Assembly (NCBI GenBank): GCA_028023455.1
Contig: JAQFVV010012670.1
Span: 746,001-810,000, forward strand
DNA from: Epiperipatus broadwayi
Lineage: Eukaryota > Onychophora > Udeonychophora > Euonychophora > Peripatidae
DNA length: 64,000 nucleotides
Reading direction: 5' to 3'
A model generated the notes under the pieces. It was given only the letters and a program-made list of their open reading frames with translations. It did not search any database and was not told where the DNA came from. Made by a program: the position numbers and the translations under genes. Positions 22,190 through 34,870 of this stretch are shown in pieces (the stretch's first letter is position 1; each line of letters begins with the position of its first letter).

Positions 22190-22450
22190 GTATATGAGCA
22201 CAGACTTTCACACGACTCACCACTGTCCACTATCTTATAATCACTGATATACTTAACATATATATGTTGAAAAGATAAATAATTACCAATATATGTATTT
22301 CATGCTAAACCAGCAATCTCAGTTGGTCCAGATTACCATCTCTACACATATATGCAATAAGTGCTCAGATATATATTAAGATAGCCAATCTTCATATTTT
22401 AATGGACAGGCTTCAATCCACTACACACTCCAACTCTTCAACCGTCCATC
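22190..22450 (-). repeat. SINE-like repeat (family S2), copy 1
   Basis: Shares long blocks with 25680-25930 and 47945-48095, including GAAAAGATAAATAATTACC, TGCTAAACCAGCAATC and AGTTGGTCCAGATTA. Orientation is taken from copy 2, where a B box is readable on the minus strand. Non-coding. Confidence 0.65.
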
Positions 22451-23429
22451 TAATTGAAAATCTGATGATGGAATGCTCAAAGGCCACCCTGAGGCCGAGA
22501 TTTTTTATCAAATGTAGTAACTTGTTGAGGATTAAATTTATTGAATTTTATTGATTTCTTCAATAGTCTGATCAATGTTTCTCTTCAGTTGATAACCTCA
22601 TGCCATTACTTTTCTTTAATTTCAAGCAAGCCAGAGTATTTACTTTGCTTTAATTAGCTTCAAATTCTTTATAAGTTGTTTAGAAGGAAAGCTTGGTTCT
22701 ATGAATGGTACTTTAAGATTAATATTATTTTAAAATAATTATTTTATAATTTTAGCAATTTTTTTTCTTTTTTATTATTAGGAAAAAATGTATTTTAAAG
22801 AGTTTTTATCATCTGAATATGGTTTCAAAATGGAGTCTTGGTTTTCAGTGAAGTCCTTACTTTTCTATGCATGTTTTTATTAGTATTTTCTTGATTTTAT
22901 TTACTTTGAATGATGACATTTTACTATAAGACTCCATTAAATGTGTGTTGACATATGAATACAATTCAAAAAAACTTTAAAAAGATTGTTAATAATTCAG
23001 AAGATCTTTATTAGCAGATAATATTTAAAAAAAGGATACAACAAAAAAAACAAAGTAGAAATAAAAATTCATCTTACATAACACAAATGTGGACCTCAAA
23101 ATTATAACTTGTTAAGTATTCCAATCCATTGAGCCAAAAAACTTTCAATTCTTTCAACTGAAAATAGCATCAATCATTATTTACATTATTTTTTCATGAT
23201 TTTAATTATTTACTCAATTCATCTTTCACTTATATATATATATATAGAAATCTTTTATATTATTGACAAAAAAAAATATTTTTCATTTATCACACTGCTA
23301 CTTTTGCTTTAGTAAAAAAAAATCTATACAACAAAACAGGCTTTATCGCATATTTTTTCATGTAAACAAAATCCAGATCATACACATTATTGCAATATTC
23401 ACTCATCAATTTATCTTAAATAGTAGCAA
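22451..23429. other. AT-rich DNA, no gene
   Basis: Nothing recognisable apart from an (AT)n run near 23231 and a chance 61-codon frame. Confidence 0.6.
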
Positions 23430-23515
23430 CTCTCTCCATACCACCTAGTGCAAGCCGTAGTAATCAATGGATGCTAGAAGGTTTGTGCATCAAAATCCCT
23501 ATCTAGTGCTTACTA

Positions 23516-23574
23516 ATCCAATATCCCCAGACTAGTTTCTAGCTTGTGGCTTTCATTAGTGAGGAGCCTTGGAT
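23516..23574 (-). ncRNA. Hammerhead ribozyme with a core mutation (G5)
   Basis: On the minus strand all of stem I (ATCCAA/TTGGAT and TCCTCA/TGGGGA), stem II (AAGC-CACAA-GCTA), GAAA and GTC are kept, but the core reads CTAATGA instead of CTGATGA. The changed guanine is an invariant catalytic residue, so this copy is predicted inactive. Confidence 0.75.
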
Positions 23575-23965
23575 ATGAGAACACATTTACATCTTTGGTT
23601 CTAGTGTAACCCTTCAACAGCCACCTTTTACTTTTTTTAGTTAACTATAAAACTATGATCCCAAATTAAAACACTATGTTTTCAGTCCAAGATAATTTGC
23701 TTGTATAGTCATACAGATCTGAATCCAATTCAGTATTTATATATTTTGCTATCTTTGGTTTTTTAATACCCATAGTCACCAAACTTTTTTGGCCATGATT
23801 AGTATTAAACCACTAAAACAATTCAAGATCACCATTTCTTACTCTTACACAATCTGTTAAAACAGTATTTACTCTCTCCGCACAATAGTGCCACACAGTA
23901 CAAGCCATAATAATCAATGGATGATAGGTTTGTGCATCAAAATCCCTATCTAGTGTCTCCATAAC

Positions 23966-24022
23966 TAATATCCCCAGACAAGTTTTTAACTTGTGGCTTT
24001 CATCAGTGAGAAGCCTTGGATC
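23966..24022 (-). ncRNA. Hammerhead ribozyme with a core mutation (G12)
   Basis: The minus strand keeps CTGATGA, but the GAAA box reads AAAA, stem II is AAGC-CACAA-GTTA and the cleavage triplet sits in CTTGTC. Loss of the invariant guanine predicts no activity. Confidence 0.7.
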
Positions 24023-24065
24023 TGAGATCACTATACTTACATCTTTGAATCTAACATAATTTAGC

Positions 24066-25679
24066 TTCTATCAACACCTTTTTAAAAAAAGGCTATTAAT
24101 GTGTGTATGTTTCCATATATTTATAAAGACATTAGTAATCGCTTATGATAGTCTTCAGTATTTTAATAATTCAGATATATAGAAAAGGTTTTAAACTAGA
24201 ACACAGCAGGAATATAAATATAAAACTTTATTTTAGTAAGACAAAGCAGCTATTTATAATAATTTTTAAAGATGAGGAATATTAATATGTTAATGGCTAT
24301 CTAAAATTCAACTAAAAACTAAAATTTATATGAAATCAAATGACTACCAACATATAAATGTTTTAATAACATCAGTATATAATAATTAATTTTGTACCCT
24401 AGCCAAACAGAGAATATAAATTCCTAATTGCATTAACTTTTACACCATTTTAATATTAGTATTGAATGGTTTTGTTTACTTTTTTTAATTATTTATAGTA
24501 TAATAATTTTTCTGTTAAAGGCACTGTAATTAGGCAATAGTTAGAACCAAGTTACAATACTGTATCAGTTGATTATTCCCATAATTATCATAAATTTTAA
24601 AGAGTTTAGCATTATTATAATGTGTAATATGGTCAGATTATTTTGTTCCTTTACCTACACAATTAATATGAATTTTAAAAACTATAATAAACAAGTCAAA
24701 AAACTATTAAAATCATATGTGCATTATTTTGTACAATACTTTTTTCAAGTCAAACTATAAAAGCATTTAAAATTAATTGGAAATTGTTTAGAATTAACAG
24801 ATATAATAATTATTTCAAAATGTCTAAACTCAACAAACAATATACTGATAAAAGCATTGTTAAATAGTTCATAGGAAAACACATTTCTCCAGCATCCCTA
24901 CACAAAAATATAATGAAGGAGATTGTAATCAACTACCGTTGAGACTGTTTTTAGCACTGTTTCATCATTTTACTATCTAGCTAAGAATAGCAACCCTTTT
25001 ATTAATCAATAATTGGATCGATAATTATTATTATGGGTCAGCTACTTGAAAATGTTTTTTACTTATTTGAAATTATATTCAAATTGCAATTGGGTTTAAA
25101 TACTAGAAAGTGGTCATGGAAAGAATAAATTAACCATTATAGCACAAGGCCATTGGAATCTGCATTACAACTCATTAATTTATTGTCACACCACATCACC
25201 TATAAGATAGCAAACTAATAAGTTCTTCAAACCTAAAGTATGTTTAGCTAAACTCTCAATTTTAAAAAAATACTGTTTCCATTCTAAAACTAATATTTTT
25301 ATTGATAACAATTGAAAATTATGGGCTATATTTCATTATGTAATAATTTGTTTTATATACAATTTTGTGCAAGTTATATGATTTTAAAGTAGTGTTATAG
25401 TTAAAAGATACTTTGATCATTTTATCAGAGAAGTTAAATAAATAGCAAGACTCAATAGCTAAATGTATTTTGTTTGGTTCCTGGCCGAGGGACCAGTTAA
25501 ATGAAAGTTTTGTCCCCAGCTGCTACTTTGATGCTTAAGATCACTTAAAATACAGGGCAACATTATGATTAAAATGATCAAAATTAATACATTTAACTAT
25601 AATACTTTTTTAAATTTTACAAATTAAAATTCATGACATATAAAATATACTTAGTTTATTGAGAATTTACAATATATAT
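24066..25679. other. AT-rich DNA, no gene
   Basis: I see nothing recognisable; the 63-codon frame at 24569-24760 has no family features. Confidence 0.6.
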
Positions 25680-25930
25680 TGAATATGGGGATTTGAACTC
25701 AGACTTTCAAGCAACCTTCAACTATCCACACTATCTCATACTGTTGATACACATGACCACATACATGTAGAAAAGATAAATAATCACCTAATATATGTAT
25801 TATGTGCTGAACCAGCACTCATCAATTGGTCCAGATTATCATCTCCCACACATAAATATATAATCAGTGCACAGGTTATATTAAGATAGCAAATCATTAT
25901 ACTTTAATGGATAGGTTTCAATGATGGACA
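25680..25930 (-). repeat. SINE-like repeat (family S2), copy 2
   Basis: The minus strand shows a B-box-like GAGTTCAAATCCCC at about 25687-25700, just outside GCTTGAAAGTCT. The rest aligns with 22190-22450 through GAAAAGATAAATAATCACC, ATATGTATTATGTGCTGAACC and TTGGTCCAGATTATCATCTC. This suggests a tRNA-derived SINE of about 250 bp; the A box is not clear. Confidence 0.65.
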
Positions 25931-28442
25931 ATAATATATACTGCATGCTTCATTTTACCTATTGCTTAATTATATAAAAACTTAAACTATGTGAACAAAT
26001 TAATACAGAAAATCTTTATTTATAACAAAATATAAATTTATATATCTTTATTTATAACAAAATATAAATTTATATATACATTATCCTATAAAATGGTACA
26101 CTAACTTTTCATGATCAAAATATTAACACTACAATAACATCAAATATGATAATATTTTGGTTCCAGATATTCATGTTAAATTAAAACATATAAATATATC
26201 AACGTAGATACCAATATACAAGTATGAGAGCTTTTAGTTAAATCGTAAGAAAAATATTTCATGCTTAGCACTTGAATCAAGTGTCAAATACTTTTACTAA
26301 GCTCAGCTAAATATAAGGATTTTTTTACATTTAGTACCAACAGAATTTTCCTATTTATTGCTTTACTACTACTATCATCCTTATCAGCCATAAATTGATG
26401 AAAGGAAGTCTATTGATTAAAATTACATAATCTTAGTCTGGATTAACTTAAATCCCTTTATTGACAGATATCCAAACTACACCTCCGTTAGCAAAAGTTC
26501 TGATAACTTATCTAAGACAAAGATGAGTTTTCAGAGCTGTAATATTTATCTTAGACAATTAATTGATTAGAATAATCATAAACCTAATAAAATATTTAAT
26601 ATTGCTGCTATACATTAAGATTCACAAAACTCATTTTCAGAATTTGTCAAGAGATATGACGACTGTTAAATTTGACATATTGTTAAACCTAAAACTTATT
26701 CAAAGGTATGCAAAAACTAATTTAGATCTGTAAAAATCATAGAAACAGTCTGAAGTTTTAAACAATTTACACAAAACTAAATACTCTACAATGCAGTTTA
26801 ACATATGATTTATTTTAATTCCTTAATTTCAACTGTCCAGCAAGCATTATCAGATCTTGGAACATTAATGAGGATTTGACATAGATAGCTGAGTTGAATT
26901 TTTGTCTTTGAAGACCACCTAATACCAATAAAATCATTAATACATTTAGTGCACAGACAATTATACAATCAGAACTTTTACTTAAAAAGATTTGTAGTCC
27001 TAAATAACTATATGGTTAATAGCTCAAGTAGTCATGTGATATTCAATTAGCAAGCTGAGAATACTATTTTCATTCAATTAACCAAATTTGAATTTTTCTT
27101 TTTATTACTCAGCTGAGAATCGATCTAAAAACCCCTTAGCTCTGAAACCATTATTTGACCACATCACCAGACTAAATCTTGATAAAAACTTGAAAGAGAC
27201 TACATCAATCTAGGAAATATTGCTTTACATAGTGTCTATTATATCAGTATGTATTGATAACAAAATAAAAAATATAAAATGACAAATAAACATGAAAAAT
27301 ATTATTTTCAGATGATCCTTTCTAATGTGGCATAAGATAAAGATATTAATGGTTATAATCACTGGGATTTAATAGCCAACAAAGGCATAAAATCACATAT
27401 GTAAATAATAACTTTTCATAATGTTTGTTAATGGTTAAGCATCAATATTTAGAGTTTTATTTCAATAGATGTATATTTTTAAAAACATTTACATATTAAA
27501 TGAAAATATCTCTCTGTTGAATTACCAATTCTGAATTTATTAAGATATAGAAATTTGGTTTTACTATTTCTTAGTATAAAATTTTATTTTCATGCTTTTT
27601 TTTCCATTCTCTGCAGGAATTCCAACTACAGATTTGTGTTAATGAGAGGCTTATGGCAGTCTAAGCAGAAGCTTTCAATTCCCTACAGGGAGTCAAAACC
27701 AATGAAATAGGAGAGATTTAGGGTAAACTAAGATGGCTAAGAAGCCTTTGCTTGTAAGATAAACACTAGTGGACATGGGTGATGAGAAGATAGGATCAGT
27801 AGAAAAGTTTCAACCAGCAACTGGACAAAAATGTCAAGCAAAAGGTTAAATGGACATAAAATTTTAAAAAATACATAAAAACCAGATGCTAGAAAAAGAT
27901 AAATCATAAATTAAAATTTTGGAAATATTGTAGAGGCAATTTAAAAATAAATAAATAATAGTATTTTCATTTTAAAAAAATATATATAATTAGCATTTTA
28001 AGAACAAGTTTTATGTGAATGAATATTATATATACACAATAATATATGCTTATATGACTAGTAACAGTAGTAGTAATCTTGAACACTTACAGTCTAAACC
28101 AAAATATAAAAATACATAATTCTACTATTATACAATATATATAACATTCAATATAATCATTTTAAAAAGTGGGAGTGCATATCATTTGCTGTAACAGCAT
28201 TTTCTATTAAAACAATTGTATTGAAAGTTAATTCTACCATTATATAAAACAATAGTTCCCTATAAGTTTGTAGTAATTTTTTTTTTTTTAATTTTATGCA
28301 ACTAAAAAGAAAGTATTGATTCAATCTTACAAATATGCTACTTTAAATACCTGAAGTTGGTTTTTAAAAAAAAAAAATTGTAAATGTGAATTACTGATTA
28401 GAAATATCTATTTTATATGCTAGAAAATTAAATGATTGTCTT
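25931..28442. other. AT-rich DNA, no gene
   Basis: 2.5 kb without a supportable feature. A short direct duplication of TTTATTTATAACAAAATATAAA is present at 26017-26070. The 27600-27860 stretch is a little GC-richer but has no open frame. Confidence 0.55.
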
Positions 28443-28530
28443 GCATTGGTGGTCGAGAGGTCAGCGCGACTTACTTGCACTTGCAGGCAGTTGCCCGGGT
28501 TGCTTCCCGGCTGATGCTATGACACTTAAA
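28443..28530 (+). repeat. tRNA-derived short SINE, copy 2
   Basis: Reads GCATTGGTGGTCGAGAGGTC, then CCCGGGTTGCTTCCCGG and CTGATGCTATGACACTTAA with an A-rich end. The acceptor halves GCATTGG / CTGATGC pair with one exception. The body is closest to a glycine tRNA by general pattern (GCATTGGTGGT... and CCCGGGTT...CCCGG). It lies 155 bp outside the hAT element. Confidence 0.7.
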
Positions 28531-28919
28531 AAACTAAATTATTACTTTTGCTTTTTTTTTTTTTTTTTGCAAACAAAATTACTATTTGCTAAAAGAAAAA
28601 CTTATCTTTAGAATTGTTTATTATCTGAAGGTAATGATAATTTAAATTTATAAAATTCCTTAACAGAAATGTTGATACTTTAAAGCAGGCAAGGGCAACC
28701 TTTTCTAGTTCAGGGGTCAAGTTATCATTCTGCCTCTGAATCAAGAGCCTGACCAAATTATTAAATATTTCAAATTAATAGTGAATGAATTAAAACACAG
28801 TTACTACTTCATATTTTATTTATTTAAGCATAGGTATAAAGTTGTATATAAATTTTATAAGGACATAATTTAATGTGAAGATTGGCCTTATACTTTAACA
28901 CTGAGACTATCAATATTGA

Positions 28920-30625
28920 TGGTAATATTACTTAAAGATGATGGCAAAGAATTTTGGAGTTTATTGTTTGTTATTCTTGTCCCAATTTTTGATTTGTATT
29001 TCATCCTCAAAAAAAAAAAAAAACTTTTCACACGTATGCTGCCGAAAAGATAAAAAGTTTTCTTGAAAATGCAAGTAAATTTATATATTTTTCTTCCACC
29101 AAATAAAGTTTATAAAAATCCATCAAAGTAATGTTGCTAAATTGTGTGATTTTAGCACAAAACTGTCTCAATTTCAATAACTTCCATCTGTAAGTCTTCT
29201 AGCACATTATTTACATCCGCATCCATCAGACGAGCATACATAGTGAATGTGATGTCTTTTTTTGAAAGGTGGCAAACCTTGTATCAAATTAATCTATTAG
29301 TACCTTGAGTTCATCTCCATAACAATTGTAAGGGGTATTTTTATGAGTTGTTAGAGTAGGAAAATTTTTGGCTCTTATCTGACTTTTCAACAATCTTAAT
29401 TTATTATAAAAAGTCTTGACATGAACCAATTGCAGTTCATGAACCAATTGTTCTTGTTTTTGCAATTTAAGATTCTGTTCATTTAGGTAACTGATGACAT
29501 CCACAAGGAAAGCTAAAGCATATACCCACTTATCATCTCTCACTTGGTTAAGTGTTTTCTCTTTTATTTCCATAAAATCCACAATGTCTTGTCTCAGATC
29601 ATAAAATTGTTTTAACATTTTACCTTTACTCAACCACCACATTTCACAATAATAAGACACATCTTCATAATCCAAAAGTAGGTCTACCAAATATTCCTTA
29701 AATTGGTGGTCTTAAGCACATATGACTTAATAAAGTTAATATTGGCCACTATAACTTCTATAATACTTGTGAATTTAATTGATTTTGCACAATTTTATTG
29801 GTGGATAATGCAGTGAAATTTTTTGGATCTGTAATTCTAATGCTCTTTCATGAACTATTCCAATAATCCCTTCCATGCACCAACTATTGCAGGGACTCGA
29901 CATCAGTTCATATGCTAGATAGTGAAATCCATGTAAACCGAAATTTCTCAAGACTATTTTGACTTCTTCAAATATATCTTCTTCATTGGTAGTTATCTCT
30001 TTTAGCAGCTAAAGCACCAATAATTCTTCTGTAATGTTGAAATCTGCATCAACTTCCCGAATAAATATTGCTAGTTATTCTGTAATGAAGGCATCAGTGC
30101 TGTCATCCAAAGCAATTTAAAATGCTTCAAATCTAGCAATCGCCTCTTTTAAATTTTTTAGGATACCAACGACCATGATTTCTATCCATTGGGTAACAAT
30201 ACATCTCGATATACTAATAGTCTCGAAGTTTATTCTTTTCAGAACATATTGCACGTGAAACATCCAGCAGATATTCTTTGATAAATTCTCCTTCACCAAA
30301 TAACTGAGAATACTTAGCGATTTTTTTGCTTATCACAAAGCAGTTTTTAATAATGCTGCAGTGTTGAGTTCTTTGTTTATTGAACATTTGCTGCTGGGTA
30401 TCCAAGTTCTTCAACTTCTGTATTACATCTTTTTATAGTTGCCCATCAATTTTTTAGTGACCCACATGTCTCAAAATAAAGTGGTCTCTTCAAGTTGTAT
30501 TCTTTGTTGACGGATACAGATTCATTACACAGCAAATATAAAGGCAAACTTTTATTCAGAAAATAATAATCCTACTCCATCCAGTTGTCTTGAAATTGAC
30601 AATTTTCTGCATCTACTTTTCTTTT
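28920..30625 (-). pseudogene. hAT transposase pseudogene, GTF2IRD2/ZBED-like
   Basis: Reading the minus strand from 30620 down: a BED-finger remnant with LLCNESVSVNKEYNLKR; a segment at about 30420-30220 (FGEGEFIKEYLLDV... then AICSEKNKL) typical of the GTF2IRD2/FAM200/ZBED5-like hAT group; the long open part at 29690-29289 (YYCEMWWLSKGKMLKQFYDLR, with VYALAFLVDVISYLNEQNL); and a C-terminal dimerisation region near 29200-28930 that includes LEDLQMEVIEIE. The order and spacing match domesticated and transposon members of that family. At least five frameshifts or stops interrupt it, so no transposase can be made. Related proteins bind element ends through the BED finger and cut them with an RNase H-fold core. 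Confidence 0.82.
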
Positions 30626-31918
30626 ATATATATATAATCCCTGACATTGCCCCAAATTTCAAAGCTATTTTCAGAACGGTCAAACAAAACTGTTTTTTTA
30701 CATTGAAAATACTGAAAAGAACACAATATAAATGCAGGTATTGATACTGAGCAGAGCAGAACACTAATGCAAATACCGAACTGACACATAACACATTCAC
30801 ACATCACTAGTTAAAGTGGGAAGGAGATCTTGATGGGGGAAAAAAATGGTGTGTTTTGCACAGGTCATATGATGTCAGCTTAACTATTTTAAAATATTAA
30901 GTCCAAGACATCTGCATATTATAGACATATACAGATCTTTGTGTGTGTGATTAACAGCATCTTCTGTTGTTGTGATAAAGCAATGAAGGAGGTATCTTAA
31001 AAATGAGATTTGCGATTGGTTGATATTTTAATTGTTTACCTTGGGGCTAAGTCAGACAAAAAATATGATTTTCAATAATTGTTAATGATTATGATGCAAT
31101 ATTTTTGTAAAAAAAAACATTATTTAACCAAAAACTACATCACTAGTGGGGGATTGTCTTTGAAACATTTTATTTTTAAAAAAGACCACTCTTAGAAAGT
31201 ACATTATGAAAAAGCAGAAGCTGCTATTACTAGCTTTAAAAAAATTGCTTTTGCAAAAACAATAGATAAAATATTTTAATAGCAGTAAATATATTATTAA
31301 CTTTTAGAATGTTTTTTGTCTCTTTGATGATAACCAATTCTAAATATATTATTTTTTTAATAACATAAAATTCTAATATCTAATATTTCATTGTTTTAAC
31401 TGTTTCAATAGGTAACATGCAGTCAATGAACATGTGATTTTTTTTTTTTTGTTATCGGTAAGGACTTCGTTTTTATATTTATTTTCACAATTTTAAAATA
31501 TTAAAATTTCATTTTTGAAATTTTAATCATTAAAAGATTTAAATGAAGATATTTATAAAATATAAATTAATTATATAATATACATAAAAAGAGGCTGCAG
31601 AAAGGAGTCTGCTATTAACTGAAAGGAGACCCTTTGATTCCTCTTGGAGGCCTTAAAGGAACCGAGCAGGGCAAATTCCTAATGTCCACTCCATACATTC
31701 TTGTCGTTGCAGCTGTTATTACTATGTGATTATTCATATAATATACAAACATGGATGGGCTGCTCACCAACACTCATTAGCCAGCGTGGTGAGTTTATTG
31801 GCTTTTTACCTCTGAGTTTAAGATCAAGAAACACCATGGTCTTTCTTCTCAGTGCCTGATAAGGCAGAATGAATGTTTGTGTAAATGATAAATATTTTTC
31901 CAATACCTATATACAATT

Positions 31919-33013
31919 ATGACAGACAAAAATAAAGCATGGCCCTTATTCCCAGGAGGCTGTAAAGTCACCAACCAAGGCAGCGGTTGGTGGCCGAAGG
32001 CGGAGGGTGCTAAGAATCCCCTGATTGCGGACCCAGGCTGCCATTTGATGACGACTTTTTATTTAGGTACTTACAACTGCAGATCACTTTCAAGTGAAGA
32101 AAGATTGCAAGAATTAGAAGAAGAACTGTCTTATATTAAATGGGACATTATTGGACTTTGTGAAGTTAGAAGAAAAGGAGAAGAAACAATTGATTTAAAA
32201 AGTGGACATATACTCTATTATAAAGGCACACATATTGGAAATACAAGTGGAGTAGGATTCATTATAAATAAAAAGTGGAAGAACAATATTGTGGAGATTG
32301 ATGGTGTATCGGACAGAGTGGCAAGATTAGTTATACAACTTAATAGCAGATACCAAATGCAGATAATTCAGGTTTATGCCCCAACAAGTTCTCATAGTGA
32401 TGAAGTAGTAGATTTTTATATGGATGTACAAAAGGCTTTTGATCAGAGTAAACAACATTTTAAAATTGTTATGGGAGACTTTAATGCTAGAATTGATAGA
32501 CAAATGAAAGATGAAATTGCTGTAGGTAATTTTGGTTATGGTAATAGAAATGAGAGAGGACATAGACTTGTGGAGTTTGCAGAAAAAGAAAAACTTTATA
32601 TTATGAATTCATTTTTTGAGAAAAATGTTAAAAGGAAATGGACATGGAAGCATCCAAATGAAGGTACAGCAGAATTGGATTATATTTTGACTAACAGAAA
32701 ATACATATTTCAAGATTGTAATGTTCTTAATAAATTTAACACAGGAAGTGATCATCGATTAGTAAGGTGTAAGTTACGTGTTAATGTAAAACTAGAGAGA
32801 CAAAAATTATTAAGAAAAACAATATTTACAGTTGATATTCCTAATCTTCAGAAACATTCTAATGAATTTAAATTAGAACTTACAAATAGGTTTCAAGTGT
32901 TAGGAGATTTTGAACATGATTCAGATTTGAGTGAAATTAATATGAAAATAACTGATACACTTTTAAAAACTGCAACAAACATAGCTGGTAGAAAAAAAGC
33001 AGCAATTGACTAA
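31919..33013 (+). pseudogene. RTE LINE endonuclease part (apurinic-type)
   Basis: 364 codons of an exonuclease-endonuclease-phosphatase domain that nicks target DNA for target-primed reverse transcription. Visible active-site blocks: GTYNCRSL with Asn53, GLCEVRR with Glu82, QVYAPT with Tyr153, GDFNAR with Asp187 and Asn189, ELDYI with Asp254 and the terminal GSDHRLV with Asp278 and His279. All expected catalytic residues are present. A leader stretch of about 45 residues with GSGWWPKAEG and ADPGCHL is also seen in many RTE proteins. The frame ends at 33013, where a one-base slip puts the reverse transcriptase part in another frame; the next frame starts at 33006. Confidence 0.9.
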
Positions 33014-34472
33014 TAAAATTTCTACTGAGACTAGAGAATTTATGAAGAAAAGAAAGAATATGAAGATATACAAAAATGATGTATTAAAAAGAATTGAATA
33101 TCTCGAATTTTGTAAAATTGTACGGAAAAGAGTTGAAAATGATATAAGAAAGTATAACTGTGAAATAGCAAGGAAAGCTATAGAAGAAAATAAAAGTCTC
33201 AAAAATGTTAAACAACATTTTGGTATTGGTAGGAAATTTATATCTGCAATAAGAAAAAAAGATGGAATTATTACTAAAAAGAGAGATGTCATCATGAAAT
33301 TGGTAGAAGATTTTTATCAAGAATTATATAGTAATAAAGAACAAGTACCTCCTATATCTATTACATCTTCCGAATTGCCCAGAATTTTAAATGAAGAAGT
33401 GAGACATGCAATTAAGTGTATGAAGAAAGGAAAGGCTCCAGGAAATGATGGAATTATAATTGATATATTAAAAGAAGCAGGTGAAGAAATAGAAACAATT
33501 TTAGCAAAGTTATATACCAAATGTCTAAATGATAAAGATGTACCAGAAGATTGGAAGAATGCAGTAATATTAATATTTAAAAAAGGTGATAAAGAAGATA
33601 TTAGAAATTACAGACCTATCAGCCTTTTATCAGTTTTATATAAAATTTTTACCAAGATAATTACAACTCGTCTACAGAGAACTTTGGATTTCCACCAACC
33701 AAGAGAACAAGCTGGATTTAAAAGTGGTTTTAGTACAATAGATCATATCCAGGTATTGAGAGAAGTCATAGAAAGGACAAACGAATATGAGTTGTCATTA
33801 TGTTTTGGATTTGTAGATTATGAAAAGGCATTCGATTCTATACACATTTCTTCAGTGATTAAAGCATTGGATCATCAAGGTATAGATCCAGGATATTGTC
33901 ATATTTTAAAGAATATTTATAAAAATGCAACAGCAACAATTAGATTACATAATGATACTGGAAAAATCAACATTGAGAAAGGTGTAAGACAAGGTGACTC
34001 CATATCTCCAAAACTCTTTACAGCAGTGCTGCAAGAAGTATTTTGTGGATTAAAATGGAAAACTAAAGGAGTGAAAGTAAATGGAGAGTATTTAAGTCAT
34101 TTAGATTTTGCAGATGATGTAGTTGTTTTTGCAAATAATGCTTCAGAGCTGCAGGAAATGTTGCAGGAGTTAGCAGATGAAAGTAGAAAAGTAGGACTAA
34201 AGATAAATGTTAAAAAGACTAAAGTAATGTTTAGTCGATTTGCTCAAAATATGAAAATAAAGATTGATTATGAAGAATTAGAAGAAGTTAACAGTTACAA
34301 ATACCTTGGTCAGATTATTAATGCAGATGGAAACATAATGGAGGAAATTAATCATAGAATTAAACTTGGTTGGAGTGCTTTTGGTAGAAATAACTTGATA
34401 CTAAAAGGAAATATGCCTATGTGTTTGAAAAGAAAGGTTTTTAACAAATGTGTTTTACCAGTTCTTACTTAA
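33006..34472 (+). pseudogene. RTE LINE reverse transcriptase part
   Basis: 488 codons with the non-LTR reverse transcriptase motifs in order: GKAPGNDGI (143-150), NYRPISLLSVLYKI (201-214), FVDYEKAFDS (269-278, Asp271), GVRQGDSISPKLF (326-338) and the active site FADD (368-371), then YKYLGQIIN. Catalytic aspartates are all kept. The initial methionine is not a true start; this frame continues the endonuclease protein after a frameshift. A TAA at 34470-34472 interrupts a conserved Y-G-SETW position, a simple nonsense change. The enzyme would copy its own RNA at the nicked target in the nucleus. Confidence 0.9.
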
Positions 34473-34543
34473 GGATCTGAGACTTGGACACTTAATAGAA
34501 GAGCAATACAGAGACTTCAGACCACTCAAAGGAGTATGGAGAG

Positions 34544-34870
34544 ATGTATGTTGGGAGTAACAAGAAGAGATCGAAAACCAATGTATGGGTAAGACAACAA
34601 ACAGGTGTTACTGACCTTATTGAAAAAATTAAAAGATTGAAATGGAGTTGGGCTGGACATATTGCTAGAAGAGATGATAATAGATGGACAATTGAAATTT
34701 TAAACTGGATTCCAAGAGATTGTAAAAGACCCAGAAAGAGACCACATGTGAGATGGATGGATGAAATAAGAAAATGTGCAGGGGTGTTGTGGAGAAGAGA
34801 AGCTAAAGATCGGAGAAGATGGATTAAACTTGGAGAGACCTTCATCCTGCAGTGGATTGATAATGGTTGA
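34544..34870 (+). pseudogene. RTE LINE C-terminal part
   Basis: After the stop at 34470 the reading continues through SETWTLNRR, then shifts frame near 34575 and runs to the natural end at 34870. Typical RTE tail motifs are visible: WSWAGHIARRDDNRW, RPRKRPHVRWMDEI and a final WIDNG just before the triplet-repeat tail. The methionine at 34544 is not a real start. The minus-strand frame here, with a histidine run, is only the complement of the triplet repeat. Confidence 0.85.

Larger units (their letters stand above)
23430..24065 (-). repeat. Tandem dimer of the HH ribozyme repeat, 450-bp period
   Basis: TAATCAATGGATG occurs at 23461 and again at 23911, exactly 450 bp apart, and both are followed by TTTGTGCATCAAAATCCCTATCTAGTG and the complement of the ribozyme. 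The spacer holds the family modules complementary to TGACTATACAAGCAA, CCAAAGATAGC and GGTTTAATACTAATC. This is a head-to-tail arrangement like that of retrozymes and Penelope-element LTRs. Both ribozymes have core mutations. Confidence 0.85.

Noticed and set aside
23813-24031. 72-codon minus-strand frame
   Set aside because: It is a chance reading across the hammerhead repeat unit.
27590-27900. Possible exon after a pyrimidine tract ending in CTCTGCAG
   Set aside because: No frame stays open for more than a few dozen codons and no matching donor or neighbouring exon was found.
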